Of a DNA stretch of 64,000 bases, positions 26,789 to 36,700 are shown in pieces. The stretch spans positions 55,143-119,142 of the forward strand of contig NZ_JAHLPV010000005.1 in assembly GCF_018918095.1 (NCBI RefSeq), read 5' to 3'. The DNA is from Acetivibrio sp. MSJd-27 (lineage in GTDB: Bacteria; Bacillota; Clostridia; UMGS1840; HGM11507). Below the pieces are notes generated by a model that was given only the letters and a program-made list of their open reading frames with translations, was not told the DNA's origin and did no database searches. Within the stretch, counting starts at the first letter, position 1; each line of letters opens with the position of its first letter. A program made the position numbers and the translations under genes.

Positions 26789-26822
26789 AAAAGGCCTTGG
26801 CTGGATAAGCCAAGGCCTTTTC
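26789..26822. terminator. Terminator after the YesL-like gene
   Basis: Stem AAAAGGCCTTGGCT/AGCCAAGGCCTTTT; symmetrical A/T flanks allow both directions. Confidence 0.9.
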
Positions 26823-26880
26823 CGGGAGAAGATAATTAGAAAAAAACATATCAAATCCGCTTTTCAGCGGCAGAAACAGT

Positions 26881-27159
26881 CTTAAGCATAGAATACCGTA
26901 TACGAACCCGTTTTTTTGAACGTTTTTCCGCCATTACATCGTCAAAATGCTCGTGCATACTCCAAGTATGCCCTGTGCTTTTTCCTCGTCCTGACGAAAA
27001 AACGAATCAAAAAAATTGCAAACCGAAAGCAATCATAAAACGAGAAGTTTTCAAGGCGAAAGGGTGCAGGCATACCATCGTATGACAAGCCCGACAACAA
27101 AGAAAAATTCCGTTTTTGGTTGGTTGCGGCGGGTTCGAATACGGTATTCTATGCTTAAG
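26881..27159. repeat. Dispersed structured element, family A, copy 2 (about 279 bp)
   Basis: Bounded by a 30-bp inverted repeat with one mismatch (26881-26910 and 27130-27159). Inside: a long A/T-rich helix (26911-26930 with 26995-27015), hairpin GCATAC-tccaa-GTATGC (26955-26971) and hairpin CATAC-catc-GTATG (27071-27084). Arms differ in sequence from copy 1 but keep pairing. The right arm contains the TAA stop of the LacI-type gene (27155-27157). Confidence 0.87.
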
Positions 27160-28162
27160 TTGTTTCGCCGGGAACAAAGAGCGGTTCCACCTTAACACTT
27201 TTTGAAAATGGTTTTCCTTCTATTAATTCAATCAACAGCTCCATGCTTTTTTCTCCAAGTTTTTTTGTCGGTTGAATGATCCCTGTGATCCGCGGGTTCA
27301 TATATTCAAACATGGCTACGTAATCGTAAATTGTTACCGCTACGTCCTCGGGAACACGAAGCCCTCTTTCGCGGCAATAGTCCAGAATCCAAAAGCCGTA
27401 TTTATAAAACATGCTGATATAAGCGCGCTTGGGATGCGCATCGAGGTATTCGTAAAGCTGTTTTTTTGTGCGAAAAATGTCTGTATTCCAGATTGTACCG
27501 TTTGTGATATGGTATTGCTCAAACAGCTCCTTTATAATTTCGCTGTACTCAGGTGATTTGGTTATATCGTCCTGCCAGTTAATCACGCCGATATCACTGT
27601 AATTTCTCTCTAGCATATGCTCCAGAAACATCTCTATGGCGGCGCGCCAGTCGGTCAGTACCCATGCAGATTTTTTTGCGTCAAAACCGACATCTACGCT
27701 GCGGTAATACCAGTTGACGGAAACAAAAGGTATCTCATAGTGGGATATCATTTTATACACTTGTTTATCCATCGTGTTTAATGCAATGATTCCGCACAGA
27801 TCGTTTTGATTGATAAGCTCCCATATTTTATTTTTATCGGTTTTAAAATCCTCAAAGAAAAGAGATATGGTATACCCCTTTTCGCCGGCTACCCTGGCGA
27901 TGCCCATCATTTTTTTGGTAAGACTATCAGGCAAAATAGGATCTTCATAGCGGGAACTGATAAAAATGCCAACATTTTTGTTGACTTGTCCCTGCAGATT
28001 GCGGGCTGCGGAGTTGGAGAGATACTTCATATTATATACTTCTTCAAGCACCCTCGACCGGGTTTCTTCACTGACGCCTTCCTTGTTGTTCAGAGCGCGG
28101 GAAACCGTGGCAACGCTGACATTTAGTTTTTGTGCAATATCTTGAATGGAAGTTTTTTTCAC
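27155..28162 (-). CDS. LacI-family transcriptional regulator
   Basis: 335 residues. N-terminal HTH SIQDIAQKLNVSVATVSRALN with the hinge ARNLQG, then a periplasmic-binding-protein-like effector domain (ISSRYEDPILP; LCGIIALNTMD). It probably binds a sugar or derivative. GTG 28162 is chosen (GGGGG just upstream); GTG 28174 is possible. It is divergent from the surface-protein operon, and operator-like palindromes lie at both start sites, so autoregulation and control of that operon are inferred. Its stop lies in the adjoining repeat; length is normal. Confidence 0.9.
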   Translation of the reverse strand: MKKTSIQDIAQKLNVSVATVSRALNNKEGVSEETRSRVLEEVYNMKYLSNSAARNLQGQVNKNVGIFISSRYEDPILPDSLTKKMMGIARVAGEKGYTISLFFEDFKTDKNKIWELINQNDLCGIIALNTMDKQVYKMISHYEIPFVSVNWYYRSVDVGFDAKKSAWVLTDWRAAIEMFLEHMLERNYSDIGVINWQDDITKSPEYSEIIKELFEQYHITNGTIWNTDIFRTKKQLYEYLDAHPKRAYISMFYKYGFWILDYCRERGLRVPEDVAVTIYDYVAMFEYMNPRITGIIQPTKKLGEKSMELLIELIEGKPFSKSVKVEPLFVPGETT

Positions 28163-28190
28163 AGCTGCCCCCACTTTCTTTGGTATTTTT

Positions 28191-28204
28191 CGTAAACGTT
28201 TTCG
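28191..28204. promoter_or_regulatory. LacI-type operator at the regulator's own start site
   Basis: CGTAAACGTTTTCG, a near-palindrome sharing GTAAACG with the two sites upstream of the operon. It lies just after the predicted start of the regulator's transcript. Confidence 0.75.
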
Positions 28205-28212
28205 CCAGCATT

Positions 28213-28241
28213 ATTATAGCATAACCCCATATTTATGTCAA
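28213..28241 (-). promoter_or_regulatory. Consensus promoter of the LacI-type regulator
   Basis: Minus strand: TTGACA (28236-28241), 17 bases, TATAAT (28213-28218). Both boxes match sigma-A consensus exactly. Confidence 0.9.
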
Positions 28242-28278
28242 CGCTCTTTTGTTTTTATGACTTTATCACAATAATCAG

Positions 28279-28307
28279 TTGACAATTAATGCACAACGTG
28301 GTACAAT
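28279..28307 (+). promoter_or_regulatory. Promoter of the surface-protein operon
   Basis: TTGACA (28279-28284), 17 bases, TACAAT (28302-28307). The start is predicted near 28314, giving a leader of about 170 bases with two operators. Confidence 0.88.
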
Positions 28308-28316
28308 ATCAACATA

Positions 28317-28329
28317 GTAAACGATTACG
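28317..28329. promoter_or_regulatory. LacI-type operator O1 of the surface operon
   Basis: GTAAACGATTACG, an imperfect palindrome directly after the predicted +1, positioned to block promoter clearance. Confidence 0.8.
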
Positions 28330-28421
28330 TTTTGGCTTATTTTGCTGTTTTTCACAAACAAAATGTTGATAACTACACAGGCTCAGAACTATTTTGGAAG
28401 GTGAAAAATATTTTTTTATTT

Positions 28422-28443
28422 ATAACGTAAACGTTTACGTTAT
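28422..28443. promoter_or_regulatory. LacI-type operator O2, perfect 22-bp palindrome
   Basis: Centred on AAACGTTT between 28432 and 28433, with core CGTAAACGTTTACG. It is about 105 bases downstream of O1 and 43 bases before the ATG. Spacing of about ten helical turns could allow looping between O1 and O2. Confidence 0.9.
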
Positions 28444-28485
28444 GTTTTTCACAAACTTATTATTTGATTCATGGGAGGGAAATCA

Positions 28486-31005
28486 ATGAAAAAGGTGCTG
28501 CGATTATTTTTGGCAGTGAGTGTGCTTTTGAGCACTGTTCTGCCGGCGGGAGCGGCGGACACGGAAGCAGCAAAACAGAAGCTGGAGGACATCAGCTTCG
28601 GCAGTCCTTATGACTACGGTACTGCACTGGAAAATACGAACCTTGTAAAAGGCACGGTGACGATCCAGGATGGAAAACCGGTGGGGCTTACGGTTGTTCC
28701 CGGCTCTCCGACGCTTCTGAATATTGTGGATTTGGAGACAGGGAAGCTGATCAACTATTTGGAGGTTCCCCATATGGATTCTGCGGCCTGGCAGAACGAG
28801 GCGACGGCGAATGGAGATGTCTATTTCGGCTCTTATATTAAATGCAGATTATACAAATACTCGCCGGTGACGAAAACCATTACGGATTATGGTTCCATTG
28901 CAGGCGAGGGGGCCTGTATCTCCATGGTATACGGAGACAATAATGATATCTATATGGGAACCATGCCCAGTGCGAAAATTGTGAAATTCGATATGGAAAC
29001 GGAAAAGTTCACCGATTATGGTAACCAGGTGTCTGGACAGCAGTATCTGCAATCTCTTGCTTATCACAAGGGAACGCTTTATTTTACGGGGATGACAGAT
29101 TCTTGTATCCATACGCTGAATCCGGAAAACGGATCAACCGGAAAAGTGGATTATCCATCCGCTGACATCAAAAATTATGATAAACTTTTTGTAAGGGATA
29201 ACCTTCTGGTTGGCTTCGCAAACTATCTGGACGGCAGTCAAAAGCTTACGGTCTATGATTTTGAAAACCAGAAATGGGATGAGCCGATTGCCGGTGTAAA
29301 GGGGCAGTATATTTCAGATATCTTAGACGGTTCTTTCTATTTTTTAAAAGACGGTTACTATCACAGTTTCAGCATGGTGGATCACAGCATCAAAAAATTT
29401 GAAAATCTGCCGTGGGGATCCTACCAGAGGGCAACGAAATGGGTTGAAATACCAAACGATCCGGACTTCCCGGGGAAAAGCCTGTTCAATATCCAATACG
29501 GCGGTGGATTTTATCTGGTAAATTTTCAAACGCAGAAAATAAAGAGTTATGTCAATATGTTAAAAGGGGTTCCCAGTGAGACCAGAGATTTTTGTTTTGG
29601 CCCTGACGGACGGTTTTATGTGGGGGAATATATGGGCACCAAGGCGGCGGCTGTGGATCTGAAAACCAGGGAAATTGAACTGTTCCATATGGCGCAGCCG
29701 GAAGGCATTACCGTGCTGGGCGACAAAATGTATTTTGGAAACTATACGCAGGCGGAGCTCTACATACTGGATACCACTAAACCCTATTATCCGGTCAGCA
29801 AACCGAATGATCCCAACAACAATCCCCGTATCTGGGGCTCTATGGGAAAAGGTCTTGACAGGCCTTTTGCAATGCTCACCGCCGGCGATAAAATCGTTGC
29901 CGGCTGTGTTCCGGATTACGGTATTTTAGGAGCACCTTTGACGATATACGATCCGGAAACCGATCAGGTCAGTCATTATGACATGGTTGCAAAACAGATG
30001 GTGGAAAGTTTGGCTTATAGGGATGGCAAACTCTATGTAGGAACTTCTGTATCGGGAGGACTGGGTATCAATCCGACGGAGAATGACGCTCATATTTTAA
30101 TCTTCGATATGGAGAAACGAGAGATTGAGAAAGATATCACGTTCAGGGTAGATGGCATAAGCACTCCGCTCAAAGGAATTACAGGTCTTCAGGTAGCTCC
30201 CGACGGAACACTTTGGGTAATGGCGAAAGGGGTAATGGCGAAATTGGATCCGGTCACCCTGGAAGTGAGGCAGTCGAAGATTACTGGCTCCTATGACTTT
30301 TATAATGGAATGCAGGTGTGGAAGCCTTATACGATGTACTTTGATGAGTTGTCCGGATTGATGTTCTGCGCACCGAACGGCAAGCTTCTAATTATCGATC
30401 CGGAAACCATGGAATACAGGGATACCGGCATATCAATGGGGTATAAATTTGCTGTAGGAGACGACGGAAACTTCTACTATATCGGCGAGGGTTATCATAT
30501 CACGATGCTTCCGGTTATCCGGGGCAATGACAACAGCTATGTGATACGCGGAAAGCTTATCATGAAAACCGGTTCCAACACGGCAATCATAGACGGTGCG
30601 GAAAATGCGATCGACAAAGACGCGGAAATTGCTCCCTATGTAGACCGGGATAAAATGATGGTTCCGCTGCGTTTTATGGCACAGACTCTGGGAATGAAAG
30701 TAAGCTGGAATGATGATGAGCAGACCGCGATGGTTTATAATAATAATACGACCATCAAAGCAGCGGCCGGAGAATATAAGATATTGGTCAACGGCGAAAC
30801 GAAAAATCTGGTGGTGCCTTTGGAAATGAAGAACGACAGACTGTTCTTCCATGTGCGCACCTTTATGGAATTGATGCAGAAACAGGTCTACTGGGATGAA
30901 AGCGGTATTATTGTTATGAATATGGACGGCACTGCTTTCGATCCCATTGCCGAACAGGATGTATTAACTTATGCGAAGAATTATTTTAACGGGAGGGGCG
31001 AATGA
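28486..31005 (+). CDS. Secreted beta-propeller-like protein with C-terminal copper-amine-oxidase-N (stalk) domain
   Basis: 839 residues. Signal peptide 1-24 (MKKVLRLFLAVSVLLST, cut near AGAAD). Residues about 60-690 contain many strand repeats of the YxGTMPSAKIVKFDMET and APDGTLWVMAKG kind, suggesting one or two beta-propellers. Residues about 700-820 form a stalk domain (DRDKMMVPLRFMAQTLGMKVSWN; VRTFMELM), usually an extracellular repeat in Firmicutes. No catalytic motif is recognised. First gene of the LacI-controlled operon; GGGAGGG precedes the ATG. Its stop overlaps the next start. Sensing or binding outside the cell is inferred. Confidence 0.8.
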   Translation: MKKVLRLFLAVSVLLSTVLPAGAADTEAAKQKLEDISFGSPYDYGTALENTNLVKGTVTIQDGKPVGLTVVPGSPTLLNIVDLETGKLINYLEVPHMDSAAWQNEATANGDVYFGSYIKCRLYKYSPVTKTITDYGSIAGEGACISMVYGDNNDIYMGTMPSAKIVKFDMETEKFTDYGNQVSGQQYLQSLAYHKGTLYFTGMTDSCIHTLNPENGSTGKVDYPSADIKNYDKLFVRDNLLVGFANYLDGSQKLTVYDFENQKWDEPIAGVKGQYISDILDGSFYFLKDGYYHSFSMVDHSIKKFENLPWGSYQRATKWVEIPNDPDFPGKSLFNIQYGGGFYLVNFQTQKIKSYVNMLKGVPSETRDFCFGPDGRFYVGEYMGTKAAAVDLKTREIELFHMAQPEGITVLGDKMYFGNYTQAELYILDTTKPYYPVSKPNDPNNNPRIWGSMGKGLDRPFAMLTAGDKIVAGCVPDYGILGAPLTIYDPETDQVSHYDMVAKQMVESLAYRDGKLYVGTSVSGGLGINPTENDAHILIFDMEKREIEKDITFRVDGISTPLKGITGLQVAPDGTLWVMAKGVMAKLDPVTLEVRQSKITGSYDFYNGMQVWKPYTMYFDELSGLMFCAPNGKLLIIDPETMEYRDTGISMGYKFAVGDDGNFYYIGEGYHITMLPVIRGNDNSYVIRGKLIMKTGSNTAIIDGAENAIDKDAEIAPYVDRDKMMVPLRFMAQTLGMKVSWNDDEQTAMVYNNNTTIKAAAGEYKILVNGETKNLVVPLEMKNDRLFFHVRTFMELMQKQVYWDESGIIVMNMDGTAFDPIAEQDVLTYAKNYFNGRGE

Positions 31006-33740
31006 TGAGGATGAAAAAATTACTCTGCGGGGCGCTGTCAGCTCTGATGCTGCTCTCCGCAGCTCTGCCGGGTGTATCAGCTTCGGCTGCTGACAGCCAG
31101 CCTTATGCACATGCGGTAAAAGTCATCAAAGCGCTGGGTTTAATGGATAGTGAGAACAGCGTGGACTTTTTTGAGAATGAACCGCTGACCAGAGAAGACG
31201 CGGTACGGTATATTCTAAAGCTGAAGAATACGGAGATATCTGCATCCGGTTCTCAGCAGTATTTCAAGGATGTATCCCCTTACGATGATAATTATGCGCT
31301 GCTCAGCACAGCTGTACGGCTGGGGCTTGTCCGCGGTGCAGACAGCTACTTTCGGCCGTCAGACAAAGTGACGGGGATGGAAGCGGTCATCATGCTGATG
31401 CGTGCCATGGGCTATGATAACCAGGCTGACCCTATGGGTGGAACGGTTGCCCAGTATATGAGTCTGGCGCTGCAGTATGATTTCTTAAAAGGCGTGACGG
31501 ACTATAATGGGGAAATCACCCGAGCGGCCTTTGCGAAACTCATGTACAATACCTTCGATATCGGTATCGTGGAACAATCCTCCTTTGGTGACAACAATAC
31601 CTTCACGATCAACAGGGATAAAACCTCCCTGTCATTCCTTGGACTGGCCAGAGAGACTGGAATTGTGACAGAGAACAGTGTCTCCTCGATCTATGATACA
31701 GCAGAGCCTGCCTCGGCTGGAAATATTATCATGGAAGGCAAACGTTTTGATGTGAACGGAACCAATGCGGCTTCTTACTTAGGTTACCGCGCGGAATGCT
31801 ATTATCTAGATGAAAAGGGAGAGGAAATCCCGAAAATTAAGTATATCACGGATTTTGAAAACGAAGAGATGACGCTGGATTTAAGCGGCGGTGATCTAAG
31901 AACGGAAAATGGAAAGCTCATTTTCTATGATGAAGAGAGCGGAAAAGACCGTACCTTGGATATCAATGCCACAACCAGCATTCTGTTAAACGGCAAAGCC
32001 ATTGCCTATGACTTGGAAGTACTTGCAAACCTTCCGGCAACAGGGAATATTTTATTTGTCAACAACAAGGATAAAAATGTTACTGCAAAATACGGTGTTG
32101 TTTTTGTCATTTCCGAAGCGAACGACATTGTCCGCAGTGTAGATTTGGAAAACAAATATCTTTATCTGGAAAATTCACTGGTAAACAGCAGTCCTTATTT
32201 GGACCTGAGTAATGATTACAACGATATGGACATCTCCATTGTGAAGGACGGCAAGGAAATCGGTTTCAGTGATATCGCGGCGGGAAATGTTGTCACCTAT
32301 GCGGTTTCCGGTGATGGCAAAAGCGTCAGCATTATCGTTTGCGATAAAACGGTCAAAGGGGAAATTCAGGAATTTGACAATGAAAAGAACGGAAATCTTG
32401 TATTGAACGGCACAAGGTATCCCATGTCCTATGATTTTTATGCCAGGGATAAGGTTTCCGCCGGGCGCTCGGCAACGGTTTATCTGAATGCGGATGGTTA
32501 TGCTGTGGATATGGATATTACCCTGGATAAAAACTATGCCTATGTGGCGGGTGTGATGGCGGAAGAAGGTATTGAAGATTCGGTAAAAATAAAGGTATTC
32601 ACAGTGAGCGGATCCTTTTCCGTTATGACTTTGGCGGATAAGGTGACGGTTTACGAGGGCGTGTCTGTGCCGGACACGGACACGCTGACCTATCACATGG
32701 AGGAAATATCCGAGAAAATACCTGCCAAAGAGGTGGCAGAAAAGCTGAAAAGCTTGTCAAACGACCTGATTGTATACGAAACAAATTCCAAATCAGAGGT
32801 GACAGCTATCCGGTTTGCGATTGATATTCGTCAGGGGAATACCATTACGGATTCAGAGGGCAAAAAAAGGACGATTTCGATCAATCCGGAATACTATGAA
32901 AATATGTTTACTCTGAATATGTATAAGACGAGTTCTTTTCAGCCGAACTATGGCTCCATAGACGGTATGGGTACAACAAATATGGTGACATTTGCCATCC
33001 CGCTGGATAAAACCGGAAAAATAGTGGAGAAGGATTGTAAGGCGGGAGTAAACATGCTGTCTACTGATAGAAATTACAGCAATGTAAAATTTTATGATGC
33101 AGGAGTGAAAGGGGTTGCAACTGTCTCTCTGATGCAGCAGGGCACCTCTTCTGACATCACATCACCGAATCAGCCTCTGTGCATCATGAAACGAATGGCT
33201 ACTGTAATAGATAAGAACGGCGATACAAAGGATAAAATTTATTATACGAAAAATGGCGTGGAGGAAAGCGCCGTTATCTCTGATGAACCGGTAGATGCTA
33301 TGTGGGTAAAATCAAAAAATATCCGAGAGCTGAACTTCGGTGATCTGTTTGTCTATGAGACGAACGGACAGGGGGAACTGGCAACTTACAGTGTTTTGTT
33401 TGAACCATCCAAAGACATGGATATACAGAAAAACCTTGCTTCCAAGGGGAATGGGGTTGGAGATACCCGTGAGTTCCAGGTTTTGAGCGGGACGATGCGG
33501 TACAGCGGAACGGATGCGGTTACCTTGGCTATGGCGAACAGCGGAGTGGTTTCCACCTTTTCTCTGATTGGAAACAAGGATGTGTCTGCCTATAAAGTGA
33601 ACTTGGGCAGGGAAACGGTTTCAACCATTGACATCGGCGGTATTCGTGAGGAGAGTTTTGGAAGCAATGCTCAGCCGGGGCAGTTTGTTATCGCGCGTGC
33701 AAACCGCGGTGTGATTCAGGAGGTGATTGTTTATGAATAA
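31005..33740 (+). CDS. Secreted SLH-domain protein of unknown function
   Basis: 911 residues. Signal peptide 1-29 (KKLLCGALSALMLLSAALP). Three SLH-like units follow (about 33-75, 83-135, 140-180; for example YFRPSDKVTGMEAVIMLMRAMGY), which bind pyruvylated wall polymer and hold the protein on the surface. The remaining 720 residues are beta-rich and unrecognised. The second ATG of ATGATG (31005) is preferred because GGAGG at 30992-30996 is 8 bases away; 31002 is the alternative. Coupled to its neighbours by overlap on both sides. Confidence 0.8.
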   Translation: MRMKKLLCGALSALMLLSAALPGVSASAADSQPYAHAVKVIKALGLMDSENSVDFFENEPLTREDAVRYILKLKNTEISASGSQQYFKDVSPYDDNYALLSTAVRLGLVRGADSYFRPSDKVTGMEAVIMLMRAMGYDNQADPMGGTVAQYMSLALQYDFLKGVTDYNGEITRAAFAKLMYNTFDIGIVEQSSFGDNNTFTINRDKTSLSFLGLARETGIVTENSVSSIYDTAEPASAGNIIMEGKRFDVNGTNAASYLGYRAECYYLDEKGEEIPKIKYITDFENEEMTLDLSGGDLRTENGKLIFYDEESGKDRTLDINATTSILLNGKAIAYDLEVLANLPATGNILFVNNKDKNVTAKYGVVFVISEANDIVRSVDLENKYLYLENSLVNSSPYLDLSNDYNDMDISIVKDGKEIGFSDIAAGNVVTYAVSGDGKSVSIIVCDKTVKGEIQEFDNEKNGNLVLNGTRYPMSYDFYARDKVSAGRSATVYLNADGYAVDMDITLDKNYAYVAGVMAEEGIEDSVKIKVFTVSGSFSVMTLADKVTVYEGVSVPDTDTLTYHMEEISEKIPAKEVAEKLKSLSNDLIVYETNSKSEVTAIRFAIDIRQGNTITDSEGKKRTISINPEYYENMFTLNMYKTSSFQPNYGSIDGMGTTNMVTFAIPLDKTGKIVEKDCKAGVNMLSTDRNYSNVKFYDAGVKGVATVSLMQQGTSSDITSPNQPLCIMKRMATVIDKNGDTKDKIYYTKNGVEESAVISDEPVDAMWVKSKNIRELNFGDLFVYETNGQGELATYSVLFEPSKDMDIQKNLASKGNGVGDTREFQVLSGTMRYSGTDAVTLAMANSGVVSTFSLIGNKDVSAYKVNLGRETVSTIDIGGIREESFGSNAQPGQFVIARANRGVIQEVIVYE

Positions 33741-36700
33741 GACATTCCGCGCTATCAGTGTCCTGCTGGCAATCTCTATCCTACTGTCCTTTGGTATGAT
33801 GGGATTTGCGGCGGATGACACTTTGAATTTCACAATAACCAATTTAGAAGTATTCGCTGACGGCAGCAATATCGGAAGTGTTCAAAATGGTAATATGACG
33901 GTCAAGGCCGCTTTGAAGGCAACCGAAGCGCAGACGCCTCTTATCATGGCGCTTCTGTGTGACGGAACGCCGGATTATTACAATGTGGCGTCCAGCAGCT
34001 ATGTGGATGATATCCCGTTTGATGCCGGAGAGACAAAAACAGTCGAAATTCCGCTGAACTGTTCGGATAAAACCAATAAATTTATCAAGATTATGGTATT
34101 TGACAGCTATAATTCTATGCATTTGGAAGCAGAATCTGCAATCTTTCCTACGGGGGATGAAGGAAAAGTCAAGTCTGTTGTAATCAATGGCGAAGAACTC
34201 AAAGGATTCGACAAAAATATTGATACTTATAACAATGTGCAGGCGCCTTATGCAGCGGCATTGCCGCTGAATGTGGATGTGACAACTGTGGTGGAGGGTG
34301 CAAAGGTTACGGTGACACAGCCAAGCTCTATTCCTGGAAAGCTGGTTATTCAGTCAGGCTTTGAGGGAGAAGAAATCTTTACGTACACGATCAATCTGAT
34401 TGAAGGGCAGCCGCTTACGGTTGACTATTTTGCGGGCGGAGATGTCAGCGAAATCAATATCGTTAAAAATATGAATTCGGATACTTACCGTTATAGTGAT
34501 TACAATGCGGATTTCAGCCTGGCTCTGCCGGACGGGCTGGCTGGTTCCACCTATTTGCAGCCCAGCTACAATAAATGGACCGGCAGTAAACTATACACAT
34601 CAAATAATTCGGAAAGATGGCTGGAATTCACGATAAAGAAACCGGCGACGGTCTATTATTTAACAACTACAGGGTATGTTGGAACCAGCTGTCAGAATTT
34701 TGTGAACGGATGGCTGGCGGACGGCTGGACCTGGATGACCACGGACGGAAAGGAACCGGATACCAAAAATGCTTCGAATGCATGGACTGTTAACTCGGAT
34801 AAATGGATGCGATCCAGATTATTTCTTCTGAAAAAGGATATTGACGCAAGTCCGGAAAAACCGGTGACGATCAGTGCAAAAACAATGGGAGATATCAGCG
34901 GTACACCGGTATATTCCTTTGCTGTCCAATGGAAAGCGGACGCTTTGGACTTGACGGATATTAAAATAAACGGCAGTACAGTGAAAGGATTTGCTCCGGA
35001 AAAGCTGAGCTATGACGTTTTTGTTCCGTCTGCTGATTATGAAATTTCAGCAACGGCAGTGGACAGCGCGGCATCCGTTCATATTCAGAAACCTGCGGCT
35101 CTGCCTGGGGATGCGACGATCACCGTTTCTAAGGACGGCAAGAGCAGAGTCTATACCCTCCATATTGCAGAAGGGGAATTGGAACCTGAAATTAAAATGC
35201 TCAAGTATGAAAGCAGCGGGGATTATACCATTGGATATGATTTGCAAATCGGAACCCCTATGTTTTATAATAACACCAATCGGGCGTATGCTGATTTCGG
35301 CGGGTTGCCTTTTGAGGGAGCGGCATACATTGCACCATACGGAGATGACTGGAGTAATCCGCTGTTCAATATTCAGAGACCGGAGAGCGGGCAATCGGTT
35401 GCTGCTATGGATTGGATTACGTTCCGTATCAACAAGTCTGCTAATGTGTATATAGTCAACAATTTGAACCCGACGAGCAACGGAAAATATATGGGATGGC
35501 TTCAAAATTGGGAAAAGGTACGAGATTATACAGATGCAAGCACTGTGAAGGATGCTGCCGGAGAGGCGAAATCCGTATTCAAAAAAACCTTCCATGTTGA
35601 GCCTGGCGAAACGGCTACGATTGCCTTGCAGAACATGGGGTTATATGGAAATAGGATGTATTCTGTGGTTGTGGAATGGCTGGAGGATACCAGTTATTTG
35701 AACCTAAAGAATATTAAAATTGACGGCAGCGAAATTCCTGACTTTGATGCGGAAACTTTGGAATATAATGATGTACAGGTTGCCCCTTCTTCTGTCATTA
35801 CAGCAGAAGCGGCGGACAGCAGTGCTGTGGTGACGGTATCTGCGATGCCGGAGAGCTTGCCGGGTGACGTAACCATTACGGTGGCGAAAGATGGAAAGAA
35901 TAGAATTTATGTTCTGCATTTGATTCAAAAGACATATGAGCCAAAAGTTACAAATCTTAAAACAGCTGGACCAGATGCGGTTACCTTGGTAGAAGGCTTT
36001 GGTACCGGCACAAAAAGATGGACGGATTATCCTGTACTGTGGGATGACATGGACGGTCTTACTTTCCAGTCGGATAACTGTTATTACATTCAAACCGCCT
36101 TTAAAAACGCTGTGACTCCTGCAGATTATCAGCAGGATAAGAGCGAAGGATGGATCACTTTTGATATCAACCGCAGCGCGAATGTATATGTTCTGTATGG
36201 AGGGGGCAATGCTTATGGATCCGCTGACTATCTCCCCGGACTTGCCGGATGGGAACAGATGAAGAAAGCGGATGACAGTCTGTACCGCATCAAAACACAA
36301 AATGCCAATACCGGAAGCCTCTACTACGCAAAATATACATCTGCTTTTGTTTATAAGAAGACTTTTGACGTTCCGGGCGAAGGAGAAAACGTCAGAACGG
36401 TTTCTCTGACATACGGTGGTCTGAAGGGAGCATACAACTACAATGTAATTGTAGAATTTATTGATGATGCTGCAGAACCCGATCTGAGTCTTTCGGGCAT
36501 TACAGTCGGCGGCGAATCAATTTCCGGATTTGATGCAAATATTACAGAGTATAACGTGGAAGTAGAATCTTTGGATACGGAGATTCTGGGGACAGCGGCC
36601 GATAGCACTGCGAAAGTAACCCTGTCCAAACCCAGCAGTCTTCCGGGGGATGCAACGATTACGGTAACGAAAGATGGCAAAAGCAAGGTTTACACACTGC

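Noticed and set aside
35047..35595. 182-codon minus-strand frame and similar frames at 35704-36300
   Set aside because: Antisense to the modular surface protein; repeated domain coding produces long antisense frames by chance.
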